DNA from: Ignavibacteriota bacterium
Lineage (GTDB): Bacteria; Bacteroidota; Ignavibacteria; Tepidaquicellales; Tepidaquicellaceae
Reading direction: 5' to 3'
NCBI GenBank assembly: GCA_016218085.1
Contig: JACREY010000020.1
Span: 124,001 to 188,000, forward strand
DNA: 64,000 bases
A model generated the notes under the pieces. It saw only the letters and a list, made by a program, of their open reading frames with translations, had not been told where the DNA came from and did no database searches. This document shows positions 18,701-27,173 of this stretch, in pieces. The first letter of the stretch is position 1. The number at the start of each line of letters is the position of its first letter. The position numbers and the translations under genes are program-made.

Positions 18701-19625
18701 GGATCTTGATTGCAGGAGTGCTTTATACAGTGACTGCAAGGTTTATTACGGCGGTGATAACAGTACATATTTTGCTGTAACATTTGTACGATCTCATGCA
18801 TATAATCAGATTAATGATTACATAACTTTTCAGATAATAATTTTCTACAACGGAAATTACCGCTTTCAATACAAAGCTGATGAATATCTACACGGAGGTT
18901 CTGTTGATATAGAAAATTCTTGCAGTGTGGGCTGGCAAAATCTTGACAGAACAAAAGGCGTTCAATACAGATATAACGGAATCGGAGGTCCTCTGTTTTC
19001 CAGTGCTTCTAATCTGTTATCAAATCTGGCTCTTGAATTCGGCAATAATTTGGGAAGCCTTCCTGTTGAACTTGCTTCTTTCAGCTATCAGGTGAGCGGC
19101 AGGGATGTTAAGCTGAACTGGGAAACCGCAAAGGAACAAAACAATGCTGGGTTTGAAATTTTCAGGAAATCTTCCGATGAAGATATTTGGCTGAAAACCG
19201 GTTTTGTAAAAGGAAACGGAACAATCAATACGCAGTCGGTTTATTTGTATTATGATAAAAACCTGAAAAGTGGAAAATACAGTTACAAAATTAAGCAGAT
19301 GGATTATAATGGAAATTTCCGGGAATATGAGCTGGGAAATGAAGTCAGTATTGGAATCCCTTCGAAATATTCACTTTCACAGAATTATCCTAATCCGTTT
19401 AATTCTGAAACCCGGATTCATTTTGAAATCTGCAAGCTAAGCAGCGTCGTCCTGAAAATATATGATGTAACAGGCAGGGAAATCAAAACACTTATAGAAG
19501 AAAAATTAAAGCCGGATTATTATGATGTAAAATGGAATGCAACGAATTATTCCAGCGGTGTATTTTTCATCACATTAAAAGCAGGCGATTTTTTTGAAAC
19601 AAAAAAAATGGTTTTAATAAAATAA
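15741..19625 (+). CDS. Giant exported T9SS protein with an adhesin-like jelly-roll domain
   Basis: 1294 residues with a signal peptide (about 1-23, LLNLHGQ). The start of the mature part (QWDQTSTWIGGIIPSSSDNV) is typical of large Bacteroidota surface proteins with parallel beta repeats. Ser/Thr/Gly-rich beta repeats follow to about residue 450. A MAM-like or cleaved-adhesin jelly-roll domain spans about 455-610 (FENSTFPPTGW ... FRGCAEYGYGIGIDEVYI). More beta repeats follow, then a region starting SLPVELASFSYQ that commonly precedes the sorting domain, and the T9SS tail (SLSQNYPNPFN). Likely a surface adhesin or outer-layer protein. It sits in the sigma-54 operon. Confidence 0.86.
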   Translation: MKKLTISLFVLVFSVLYLLNLHGQEKKPAIFKTKSECEILNYINEGEKLSPPAKYSSTIQSAQTGQWDQTSTWIGGIIPSSSDNVEIKPGHTVYIDTTNQQCKDLDIASTGSIVINPNIRFYIYGNILNNGTINGTASGCHLQFCGSASSQIFTNKGTVTVPLQSLSVNNPNGLSISSTTGQIKVLRVNLFWGTITGSSIITIGNGGTTYGTVQRGAQGSTFPAGSFDVSPVFNVGSGGLNLLYTISSTAIDMGFEVPSLSGGNPAVGNVNYIFTNFVTNMTGSVTVIDSINLAATTFSVGANTLTLNKKINYYGGILSGGTTSNLTVNGTNPLSVSVFDGLNNFTVNNSGGVTLDTSLTVYGTLTLTSGQLTNRSYLSMGNSATISRAQGYLSSSPIFGTYINLVYTGSSGITMGYEVPVSSTVLRNLTVNNTSGVTQIQTPGPVTEVFAMQSFENSTFPPTGWVNTRISGNKDWVRYSGDYLVPGGANSTTYNALLYNNIKGTKTDLITPAFDCSNASGATLTFYHKQAAWSIDQDSLALYVSSDGGTCWTRIYTYQSSVTTWSFRSWNLANYVSLTNNMKIKFRGCAEYGYGIGIDEVYITKTGVSTPSTVTVNGTFTLTNSSYSIGNNTLVLNSSIVKSGTNFITGGASSNLRIGGSTSGSTLPPVNNGLYNFTVNRSNGITLGGPVNTTTLTLTSGKVTSSSVNLLTVTGTTTSSVSVSNGWVNGPLAITLPASLSSGYTYRIPVGKSTSNRLELIYPTTTTGGSVVVKAEVFDSKTNGSCGNQIATLDSTRYWTLNIISGASNFLNTRIRLTQSGLTNAKAVAISTEGLTGTYHYLGRWVSGSTIRTQNFIGLSTSYYYLTTGTADNNYGTGSTYSGNLCFANSLITGVSHPVFEWYDPVVLGHTLISDGQWTGGGDDGYFRIPDIGFNFSFCGNTYRTNNVYIGSNGYLTFGSGSSSLSYSDMFPSTSVNPANTIAACLRDLDCRSALYSDCKVYYGGDNSTYFAVTFVRSHAYNQINDYITFQIIIFYNGNYRFQYKADEYLHGGSVDIENSCSVGWQNLDRTKGVQYRYNGIGGPLFSSASNLLSNLALEFGNNLGSLPVELASFSYQVSGRDVKLNWETAKEQNNAGFEIFRKSSDEDIWLKTGFVKGNGTINTQSVYLYYDKNLKSGKYSYKIKQMDYNGNFREYELGNEVSIGIPSKYSLSQNYPNPFNSETRIHFEICKLSSVVLKIYDVTGREIKTLIEEKLKPDYYDVKWNATNYSSGVFFITLKAGDFFETKKMVLIK

Positions 19626-19685
19626 TTATAAAATAATTTCACCCCATTGATAAAAATAATTTTAAAACATTATTAAAAAATAAAA

Positions 19686-20822
19686 ATGCTTGTCAACGCA
19701 AAAAGATATTTGGAGCAGTCTGCTCATAGTGAACAAAGGGGTAAAGTAAGTGAATCAAAAAATTATCTGAAAAAAGCCTTAAAGGTAACTACTGCCGAAT
19801 ACGGTGAAGTTCATCCCGATGTATATAAAGTTCTCAGCAACTTAGCCGTTCATTATGCAGTTCAGGGAAAGTATGCCGAAGCGGAACCGATTTTCATCCG
19901 GGCTCTGGAAATCGGAAGGAAAACACTGAAAGAGGACGACCCCGGTATTTGCAATGCACTGAGCAATCTTGCAAACCTGTATACATACTGGAACAGATTC
20001 GATGATGCCGAAACCCTGCATAAAAAAGCCTTGGAAATCAGAATAAAAGCTTATGGTGATAATCACACCGAAGTAGCAACATCATATAATAATCTTGCAA
20101 TCCTTTATGAAAACCAGGAAAAATACTTTGATGCAGAAACTTTATACCAGAAAGCCCTGAATATCTGGCTGACTAATGAGAACCAGAAAATTATGTACGT
20201 AGCTCTTGCAAAAAACAATCTTGCAAACATATATCTTAAAGAAGGGAAATTTGACGAAGCAGAAGCCTTATACAAGGAGGCAATAAATATCGGCAAAACC
20301 AAATATATATGGGAAAACAGCGAGTTTACCGCTTTTCTGAATAACTTTGCTTATTTGTACATTAAAAAGGGTAATTTTGAAAAAGCAGAAGAAATATTAA
20401 AAGAACTGCTTGGAATTTATAAAAAATATAAAGGACTGAATAATATCAATCTTGCCCTAGCATATGAAAATCTTGCCGACATTTATGAATATAGAAAAGA
20501 ATATTTTAAAAGCGGAAATTATTTTAGAAAGACGCTCGATGTTTATTTTAAACTGAAGGATTACCGCAATTCAAAGGCTATAATATCTTTAATAAATAAG
20601 CTTTCTTATGTTTATTCGGTTCAGGAGAAGAAAGATGAATTGGCAAAGACATTAAAGAATTACCAGAAAATACTGGAAGGAGGATTGCCCGAAGATAATG
20701 AAATCCTGATTTATATTGCTGATTGTATAAAGGAACTCCCTAATCAAAGTAATATTTCCAAGAATACTTTTACAGTCCATAATATAATAATTGTTATAAC
20801 GGCTTTTTGCCATTATTTGTAA
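19686..20822 (+). CDS. Cytoplasmic kinesin-light-chain-type TPR protein
   Basis: 378 residues made almost wholly of TPR repeats from residue 1 to about 340, with no signal peptide. The repeats closely resemble the TPR domain of the STAND NTPase at 8703-11312: compare DVYKVLSNLAVHYAVQGKY here with DVSKVINNMAVHYAKQGKY there. It is therefore probably a free paralogue of that domain. The C-terminus ends in a short hydrophobic stretch (NIIIVITAFCHYL), which could touch the membrane or another protein. The histidine kinase gene starts 13 bp downstream, so a scaffold or adaptor role with that kinase is a reasonable guess. Confidence 0.8.
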   Translation: MLVNAKRYLEQSAHSEQRGKVSESKNYLKKALKVTTAEYGEVHPDVYKVLSNLAVHYAVQGKYAEAEPIFIRALEIGRKTLKEDDPGICNALSNLANLYTYWNRFDDAETLHKKALEIRIKAYGDNHTEVATSYNNLAILYENQEKYFDAETLYQKALNIWLTNENQKIMYVALAKNNLANIYLKEGKFDEAEALYKEAINIGKTKYIWENSEFTAFLNNFAYLYIKKGNFEKAEEILKELLGIYKKYKGLNNINLALAYENLADIYEYRKEYFKSGNYFRKTLDVYFKLKDYRNSKAIISLINKLSYVYSVQEKKDELAKTLKNYQKILEGGLPEDNEILIYIADCIKELPNQSNISKNTFTVHNIIIVITAFCHYL

Positions 20823-20835
20823 AATATCTGACAAA

Positions 20836-23640
20836 ATGAAATTAAACAAAAAAGATATCAGGCTGAGCAAACTAATAACACTGAAAATGCTGGGAGTTTT
20901 CGCTTTGCTGTCGGGTTTATGGATATTGCTTTCCAATAAAATTATATCTCTGACTCTTAATTTATCGGGCGAGTTAACTAAAATATTTTTATATAACGGT
21001 TGGTTATATACGATAGTGACAGGCTTGATTTTTTATTTTCTGATTTCAAAATTTAATATGCATATTTATGAAGAAACAAGCCTGGTTTCCGGAAAAAAAG
21101 TGGATAGGCATATCAAGAAATGGCCCTGGTATTTGATAATATTAATACTGCTTTTTTCTCTTGGAATTTTTCAGGTCGACTCACTATTCTACAAGATACA
21201 AAAGGCTGAATACAAGGAAGAAAGTGAAAACGAGCTTAAGTCAATATCAGCTCTGAAAATTAATTACCTCGAAAGCTGGAAAAATGAAAGATTTAAAAAT
21301 TCGGATATATTGTTGTCGAATGCAATAGTGCATGGAAAATTGGAAAACTGTCTCTTGAACCGGAATAATTCCGGCGATTTAAGCGATTTAAGAGACCTTT
21401 TCCTGAAAGCACTTTCAGACAGTAATTACAATTCTGTATCCCTGCTTGATATAAACGGAAATTCATTGCTGAATTCATCGAAAGATCCTGATGTTAAAAG
21501 CAAGAATGAAAAAAATGATTTACAAAAATATTATAAATATAAAAAACAGTATTTATCAGATTTTCAGTTAGCTGATACTGAAACAAAAGAGTATTGCTTG
21601 GATCTTTTTGTCCCTGTTTTCAAATGCCACGGCTGCGATTCCTCATTAATCGGTGCAGTATTGTTTATAATAAATCCCGACAAACATTTATTTCCTTACT
21701 TAAAAAGCTGGCCCACAAACAGCTTAACAGCCGAATCAATTTTATTGAAATGTGAAAATGATTCAGTATCCTTTCTAAGTCCCCCGGCTTTTTTAGATAT
21801 TAATGAATCATTTTCTAAAAGACATATTTTAAATTCGGAACTTGCAGGTTTGTATCTGCAGGACGGAAAAAATATCACGGTCGAGGCAAAAGATTACAGG
21901 GACAAGAAAATCCTGGCATCGGTGCAGAAAATATCGGGATCAGACTGGTATATGGTAACAAAAATTGACCAGGAAGAAATCTATTCGGATTTGCTGAAAT
22001 CGGCCAAACTCTTTACGGTTCTGGTTGTAGTAATAATATTAATCGGGGGAATCTCAATAATACTCTACTGGAGAAAGCATATTGCCAAACACTATAAGAA
22101 GCAGTATGAAACCGAACTTGAAAAACTTGCTATTGCAAAAAATTTCGAATATATGTCAAAATATGCCAATGATATTATTTTCCTGACAGATGAAAACTGG
22201 AATATTGTCGAGGTTAATGAAAAAGCCGAATCCATATATGGATATTCAAGAAGTGAATTTCTGGAAATGAAAATTTACGAGTTAAGGAATCAGGAGCAGA
22301 AAGGTTTATTCGATGAGCAGATGAATGTTTTAAATAAGACAGGTGGAATACTCCTTGAGACAATTCACAACAGAAAAGACGGTACTTCGTTTTATGTGGA
22401 AAGCAGTATAAGAAAATTCAAAATTGACGATAATGTATTTTATCAGGGTGTTCTGCGCGATATTACAGAACGAAAAACAGCAGAGATAGAACTGAAAAAA
22501 GCAAAAGACAAAGCCGAAGAAATGAGCAAACTGAAATCCAACTTCCTGATGAATATGGGACACGAATTAAGAACTCCGCTTAACGGTATTTTAGGATATG
22601 CGGATCTGCTGAGTGAAGCAATTGAAGATACCAGACAAAAGGAAATGGCTGATATGATTTATCAGGGCGGGAAAAGGTTAAACAGAACAATGAATTCCAT
22701 TATGGACCTTACTGTAATAGAATCAACAGAAATTAAATTAAACCTGAAAACTTTAAACCTTGCAGAAATTGTCAAAGAAAATATTAATAATTTCTGCGAA
22801 GTTGCAAAAGAAAAAAATCTTGTTCTGAACTGTAGTTTTGATGAAGGAATTTATGCGAAGCTTGATTCCGGTGCGGTTAACAGAATTACATACAACCTTA
22901 TTCATAATGCAATTACTTATACAAAGGAAGGATGTATAAAGATAAATGTAGGAAGTATAGCCGAAGAAGGAAATGATTATGCTTTTTTACGGGTAACCGA
23001 TACGGGTATTGGAATTCCAGAAGAATATTTCGGTGTAATTTTCGAACCGTTCAGACAGGTCAGCGAAGGGATAGACAGGGATTTTGAAGGAGCCGGCCTG
23101 GGATTGACCATAACGAAAAAATATACTGAACTGATGAACGGTAAAATCAGGCTGAAAAGTAATGTCGGATTTGGTTCGGAATTTACTGCTCTTTTTCCTC
23201 TGGTAAAAAAAGATTTTTCACTGGCTGAGGAAATGAAAAAAGTTACTATAAAAGCAAATGAGATAATCAATAAAAGAGAAAAGAGAATATTGATTCTGAA
23301 CGGAAATGACGATATTTTAAATTCAAAATCAAATATTTTAAAATGTATTTGCAAAACTGAAACTGTTGATTCGGAAAAGGAAGCACTTGAAATTGCAAAG
23401 AAAATGCAATTTGATGCAATTCTGATGGAACTGGGTTCTAAGAATACTCACAGGCTAGATATTGCATCTTCATTAAGGGAAATTAAAGGATATGAAGAGA
23501 TTCCTATCCTAGCAGTTTCTGATTCAGGATTCGCTGAAAGCAGGGAAACCTGCCTGCGAAAAGGATGCTCGCATTATTTAACGAAACCGTTTCAGTTTTC
23601 GGAACTAATGCAGCTGGTTAATCAGCTTTTGGGGAACTGA
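20836..23640 (+). CDS. Membrane hybrid histidine kinase with a degenerate receiver domain
   Basis: 934 residues. Three N-terminal membrane helices (about 18-40, 55-75, 92-115) precede an extracytoplasmic Cache-like sensor region (about 120-390). A fourth helix (about 392-413), a PAS domain (about 430-545), HisKA with His576 in HELRTPLNG, and HATPase_c (N box NLIHNA, later GTGIGIPEE and EGAGLGLTI) follow. The kinase core looks intact. The C-terminal receiver (about 815-930) has lost the acidic pair (NG in ILILNGNDD), and the phosphoacceptor position is Glu865 in DAILMELG; the Ser of LAVSDS and Lys917 remain. Phosphorelay through this receiver is unlikely. It is the last gene of the T9SS-TPR operon. 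Confidence 0.88.
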   Translation: MKLNKKDIRLSKLITLKMLGVFALLSGLWILLSNKIISLTLNLSGELTKIFLYNGWLYTIVTGLIFYFLISKFNMHIYEETSLVSGKKVDRHIKKWPWYLIILILLFSLGIFQVDSLFYKIQKAEYKEESENELKSISALKINYLESWKNERFKNSDILLSNAIVHGKLENCLLNRNNSGDLSDLRDLFLKALSDSNYNSVSLLDINGNSLLNSSKDPDVKSKNEKNDLQKYYKYKKQYLSDFQLADTETKEYCLDLFVPVFKCHGCDSSLIGAVLFIINPDKHLFPYLKSWPTNSLTAESILLKCENDSVSFLSPPAFLDINESFSKRHILNSELAGLYLQDGKNITVEAKDYRDKKILASVQKISGSDWYMVTKIDQEEIYSDLLKSAKLFTVLVVVIILIGGISIILYWRKHIAKHYKKQYETELEKLAIAKNFEYMSKYANDIIFLTDENWNIVEVNEKAESIYGYSRSEFLEMKIYELRNQEQKGLFDEQMNVLNKTGGILLETIHNRKDGTSFYVESSIRKFKIDDNVFYQGVLRDITERKTAEIELKKAKDKAEEMSKLKSNFLMNMGHELRTPLNGILGYADLLSEAIEDTRQKEMADMIYQGGKRLNRTMNSIMDLTVIESTEIKLNLKTLNLAEIVKENINNFCEVAKEKNLVLNCSFDEGIYAKLDSGAVNRITYNLIHNAITYTKEGCIKINVGSIAEEGNDYAFLRVTDTGIGIPEEYFGVIFEPFRQVSEGIDRDFEGAGLGLTITKKYTELMNGKIRLKSNVGFGSEFTALFPLVKKDFSLAEEMKKVTIKANEIINKREKRILILNGNDDILNSKSNILKCICKTETVDSEKEALEIAKKMQFDAILMELGSKNTHRLDIASSLREIKGYEEIPILAVSDSGFAESRETCLRKGCSHYLTKPFQFSELMQLVNQLLGN

Positions 23641-23677
23641 TAAAATTACGAATGGGAAAAAAGATTGGGGTGATAAT

Positions 23678-23723
23678 GGAGGCAACGGCAGAAAAGAATA
23701 TTTTTGCTTAATGCCGTTCCTCC
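23678..23723. repeat. Long imperfect hairpin after the kinase gene
   Basis: GGAGGCAACGGCA (23678-23690) pairs with TGCCGTTCCTCC (23712-23723) with a single bulged C and a 21-nt loop. No T-run follows on either strand, so it is not a classic terminator. It could be a REP-like element or an RNA 3'-end stabiliser. Confidence 0.55.
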
Positions 23724-23803
23724 GTTAGTAATAATAAAGTTTCGGAAAAAATTTATAAAAAAAATTTATTCATTGAATTAATTAAAATAAAGGAGATAAT
23801 AAT

Positions 23804-24193
23804 ATGGATAAAGTAAAAGTAAGCACCATTGAAGAACTTGAAAATGCCCGCAAAAACAAAATTGGCGAAATAGTTGTAACCGGTGAATTAATTAGCACTG
23901 TAAAAAGGGCTACAACGTTGAAAAAGGTATTTTACTGGTTGATCATTGTTTTGTTGTTTCTGGGAATCAATTTTATGATTTCGTCAAAGATTCTGGATTT
24001 CTATTCAATATTTCAGCTGAATTCGATTGGAATAAAGCGCTCACTCGGATTGGTTCTGGCAGTTTTGCTTGCCGCAGTTCTTTTTATCTTTGGAATAAAA
24101 TCCTCTAAGGTTAGTAGTTATAAGCTCTCTTACATCGATAGATTTTTTAAAGGAAACGATTACCTTTCTCTCTATAAAGTATGGTATTTCTGA
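23804..24193 (+). CDS. Small membrane protein of unknown function
   Basis: 129 residues. A polar N-terminus of about 40 residues (KVSTIEELENARKNKIGEIVVTG) is followed by two predicted membrane helices at about 43-62 and 77-99 and a short basic tail. I recognise no family. The N-terminal part looks like a small folded cytoplasmic segment. It has a strong ribosome binding site (AAAGGAG 7 nt before ATG), uncommon in this window. It stands alone behind the kinase operon and a hairpin, and could be independently expressed. Confidence 0.65.
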   Translation: MDKVKVSTIEELENARKNKIGEIVVTGELISTVKRATTLKKVFYWLIIVLLFLGINFMISSKILDFYSIFQLNSIGIKRSLGLVLAVLLAAVLFIFGIKSSKVSSYKLSYIDRFFKGNDYLSLYKVWYF

Positions 24194-24430
24194 TCTGTTA
24201 AATCCGAAAGCAAGTATTATTATCAAATTATATCTAGTTCAATCGCATTAATTAAACAGGTTATTAATAATTACTTACTAAATACCTCCGTCCTGTATAC
24301 CTTAGTGAATAGAGAAAGTCAGAGATATATTCATAAAACTAATTTTTTAAAACAGGGAATTTACGTTGTCTTTTGAATTTGAAATTAAATTCAGGTATGA
24401 ATATTATTTTTCCGGTTTAACTAAATCGTA
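24194..24430. other. Intergenic, nothing recognised
   Basis: AT-rich stretch between the small membrane protein and the terminator of the RRM gene. I see no gene, repeat or named motif in it. Confidence 0.5.
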
Positions 24431-24468
24431 AAAAAAATCCCGGGAACAGCGGTGCTGTTGCCGGGATT
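24431..24468 (-). terminator. Terminator of the RRM gene
   Basis: Read on the minus strand, a long stem (AATCCCGG, one mismatch, AACAGC; triplet loop) ends in seven T (24437-24431). It lies just downstream of the RRM protein stop and is the clearest factor-independent terminator in the window. Confidence 0.88.
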
Positions 24469-24490
24469 GAAATCAGTTTCTATATAAAAA

Positions 24491-24778
24491 TTAATATGAA
24501 GATCTGAATCTGCGTGGTCTGTTTCCGGAATTTTCAGTCTTTGGTTTTGCAACGTTGACTGTTAAAGGTCTTCCGTTAAACATCTGCCCGTTCAGGTTTT
24601 TAATTGCTTTGTCTGCTTCGTCTGAATCCGGCATTTCTATGAATCCGAATCCTTTCAAAGTTTTTGTGTAATTATCCCTGATAAGGTTGATGCTGTCAAC
24701 TTTACCGAATTCTTCAAACAATGTTCTTACTTCGTTTTCAGATGTTTCTCTGGAAATATTTCCTACGTAAATGTTCAT
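24491..24778 (-). CDS. RNA-binding protein with one RRM domain
   Basis: 95 residues. The RRM fold spans residues 2-80, with RNP2 IYVGNI near the start and RNP1 KGFGFIEM at about residues 42-49. The tail is short and basic (RPRRFRSSY). Such glycine-poor single-RRM proteins in cyanobacteria and Bacteroidota bind single-stranded RNA and are often cold-induced. The ATG at 24778 has a CAGGAG box about 9 nt upstream. It has its own terminator. The DEAD-box helicase gene lies upstream on the same strand, about 310 bp away. Confidence 0.93.
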   Translation of the reverse strand: MNIYVGNISRETSENEVRTLFEEFGKVDSINLIRDNYTKTLKGFGFIEMPDSDEADKAIKNLNGQMFNGRPLTVNVAKPKTENSGNRPRRFRSSY

Positions 24779-25089
24779 TTTTTACTCCTGTCCTCATGGA
24801 CTAAATTTAATATGCGCCTGCTGAACCTGCATTTGCATAAGATTAATAAAATTAGAATAAAGTAAGCTAAATAATTAAGCGGCTTTAATAAATAAAGGAT
24901 TTCATTTACGAGAAATTGAATGAATTATTCGAAGAAATGAGATTCTTGTAATTAAAGTACAAATGTCAAACTTTCTTTTTTCTGTATTTAAAATAGGTAA
25001 ATAATATGCTAATAGCAACGTACTATCGGTTATTATTTATGAAGCTGATAATTTTGGCTTTTCTAATGCAAATTATTTCAGAATGCTTG
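24779..25089. other. Leader region of the RRM gene
   Basis: 311 bp between the helicase stop and the RRM start, AT-rich. It should hold the RRM promoter and possibly a long 5' leader, as is common for cold-shock-type genes. I see only weak inverted repeats (TATGC/GCATA near 24812-24841) and no named motif. Confidence 0.4.
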
Positions 25090-26421
25090 TTATTTGCTGA
25101 ATTTTGACCTTTTTCTTCCTGTTTCTTTGAAACCTCCTGATTTTCCGCGTCTGTGGTTTTTCTTTTTACGCCTGAAATCACGCCAGTCCTTTTCTTCATT
25201 CTTCGGTCTGCCCTTGCTTTCTCCAAAACGCTTTTTCTCTTTAAAGAACTTTCCTTCTCCCTGTTTTCTTTTTTCTTTCTGTTCGATTGGAATCCTTTTT
25301 TCTGCCTCGGCAAGGAACTTTTCTTCCACCGTGTTAAGCTTTATGATTCCTTTATAATTAAAGAGTATTTGTCTGAAAAATTTCTGCTCTTCTCCGTTTG
25401 TTACAAGAGATATAGCTTCACCTTTTTTGCCGGCTCGTGCCGTTCTTCCAACCCTGTGCGTGTATGAGTCGACATCCTTTGGAATTTCATAATTATACAC
25501 ATGGCTGATATCTTCTATGTGTAATCCTCTCGACGCAACGTCCGTTGCAATCAGAATATTAAATTTTTTATGTTTGAAATCATTTGTCACTCTTTCCCTC
25601 TGGCTTTGAGACATGTCTCCGTGAAGGCACTTTGCTTGAATACCGGATTTTGTAAGTTTATCAGCAAGTTTTGAAGTAACATGCTTTCGATTACAGAATA
25701 CAAGCGAAAGGTCCCTTTCCTTTTTCAGAAGATGTATAAGAAGCGAAAGTTTCTGGTTCTGAGTGGTCTGGTAATATGTTTGTTGAAGAAATTCAGGCTC
25801 GACTGATGCTTTCAAAATTACGTGTACGGGATTATAGAGGTATTTTTTGCTTAGCTCTGTAATTTCCTTCGATACCGTGGCGCTGAACAGCATTGTCTGT
25901 AGGTTATCGGAAGGAATATTCTTCAGTATTTTTTCGATATCACGGATAAATCCCATATCCAGCATTCTGTCTGCTTCGTCAAAAACTAAATATTTAATTT
26001 TATTCAGTTGTATCACTTTTCTGTCAATCAGGTCAATCAGCCTTCCCGGTGTCGCCACTATAATATTTGTCCGTCTGATTTTCCTTATCTGATTCTCGAT
26101 TGAAACTCCGCCGTATACAGCTGTTACCCCGAGATTCTTTCCTTTTGAAAATTTATGAAATTCATCCGCAACCTGGGTGCATAGCTCCCTCGTAGGAACA
26201 AGCACGAGCGCGCATAAACCGTCTTTAAAATTAATTTTTTCTATTACCGGCACCGCAAAGCTGATAGTTTTGCCCGATCCTGTTTCTGACTGAGCAAGCA
26301 CGTCCCTGCCTTCCATAATGGCCGGAATAATTTTCTTCTGGATGGGAGTTGCCGTTGTGATTCCGTTTTTTTCTAATAATGTAATTATATTTTTGCTTAA
26401 CTTTAATAATTCTGTTTTCAT
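25090..26421 (-). CDS. DEAD-box ATP-dependent RNA helicase, RhlE-like
   Basis: 443 residues. All core motifs are present in order: Q motif (TPIQKKIIPAI), motif I (AQSETGSGKT), Ia (PTREL), II (DEAD in VFDEADRMLDMGF), III (SAT), V (IATDVASRGLHIEDI) and VI (HRVGRTARAG). A long Lys/Arg/Gly-rich tail from about residue 365 should bind RNA nonspecifically. The role is unwinding of structured RNA in ribosome assembly or mRNA decay, in the cytoplasm. The next gene downstream on the same strand is the RRM protein, so the two may act together. Exact subgroup (RhlE, CsdA, DbpA) is not settled by eye. Confidence 0.93.
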   Translation of the reverse strand: MKTELLKLSKNIITLLEKNGITTATPIQKKIIPAIMEGRDVLAQSETGSGKTISFAVPVIEKINFKDGLCALVLVPTRELCTQVADEFHKFSKGKNLGVTAVYGGVSIENQIRKIRRTNIIVATPGRLIDLIDRKVIQLNKIKYLVFDEADRMLDMGFIRDIEKILKNIPSDNLQTMLFSATVSKEITELSKKYLYNPVHVILKASVEPEFLQQTYYQTTQNQKLSLLIHLLKKERDLSLVFCNRKHVTSKLADKLTKSGIQAKCLHGDMSQSQRERVTNDFKHKKFNILIATDVASRGLHIEDISHVYNYEIPKDVDSYTHRVGRTARAGKKGEAISLVTNGEEQKFFRQILFNYKGIIKLNTVEEKFLAEAEKRIPIEQKEKRKQGEGKFFKEKKRFGESKGRPKNEEKDWRDFRRKKKNHRRGKSGGFKETGRKRSKFSK

Positions 26422-26578
26422 GATATTAAATTTTTATTATACTGCTCAGGAGAGAATAAGTGAATTTACCTGAATATTACTTCTGTGCAGGTAATTATAA
26501 AGTACGAAACATAAATGACAAATAGTCTGCAATAATTTATGCTTGTTTTCAATATATGCGTAAAAAATAATAGATTTG

Positions 26579-26610
26579 AAAAAAAAGCCGGAGATATAAT
26601 TTCCCGGCTT
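26579..26610 (-). terminator. Terminator of the 153-residue lipoprotein gene
   Basis: On the minus strand the stem AAGCCGG/CCGGCTT (26604-26610 with 26585-26591) runs into eight T (26586-26579). It follows the lipoprotein stop at 26626 by about 16 nt. Confidence 0.8.
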
Positions 26611-26625
26611 CTTTTTAATATTTTA

Positions 26626-27087
26626 TTATTTTGTCTGTAAATAATCAAATGTGGCGTCTGAATTTATTTTTAATTTTATAAGTTTACAGGCATCAATATT
26701 GGTAAATGTAATGTGTCCGCCTGCTCCGTCAGTTATTTTCATGTCAAACATGCAAGTCTTGCCGAATTCTGGCGGCAGGGTTACCCGGATTGTCGAACCG
26801 TTTTCAAAAAGATTGTTCGGTAATATATCGTTTCCCCAGTGATTTTCTTCAGCAGGAGAAACAAATACATCTACCAGTGTCAGGCCTGTGTTATTGGATA
26901 CATCAAAAAATAATTCATCGGTCTGGCTTTCTGTTTTTGTCTCTGTCTTTGATTCTGTTTTTGTTTCTGTAGTCTTTGTTGGAGCTTTTTCGTTTGTCTG
27001 GCTTGTTTCCTTTCCTTTACCGCATCCCGATATGATAATGAACATTGCAATTATCAAAACAAATGCCTGGATTGAGTGTTTTTTCAT
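26626..27087 (-). CDS. Lipoprotein with a Thr/Glu/Lys repeat linker and a beta-sandwich-like domain
   Basis: 153 residues. A lipoprotein signal ends in ISGC, placing the lipidated Cys near residue 22. A low-complexity linker of TETKTES-type repeats (about residues 28-57) follows. The C-terminal domain (NNTGLTLVDVFVSPAEENHWG ... LPPE) resembles a small beta domain seen in many exported bacterial proteins, with function unknown. Likely anchored in the outer membrane or periplasmic face. It has its own terminator and stands alone. Confidence 0.78.
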   Translation of the reverse strand: MKKHSIQAFVLIIAMFIIISGCGKGKETSQTNEKAPTKTTETKTESKTETKTESQTDELFFDVSNNTGLTLVDVFVSPAEENHWGNDILPNNLFENGSTIRVTLPPEFGKTCMFDMKITDGAGGHITFTNIDACKLIKLKINSDATFDYLQTK

Positions 27088-27173
27088 TTGCGTAATTTTA
27101 GTTGATGAATAAGTTGAGTATTCTAACTAAAATATTGTAAATTAAGTTCAATATTTTAAAAATATTGATTTTA

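Noticed and set aside
20836-23640. CHGC in the sensor part of the histidine kinase as a heme c site
   Set aside because: Heme c needs C-x-x-C-H; here the order is C-H-G-C-D, so no c-type heme motif is present.
25023-25313. 96-codon minus-strand ORF overlapping the helicase tail
   Set aside because: It is a frame-shifted reading of the Lys/Arg-rich tail of the DEAD-box gene, not a separate gene.
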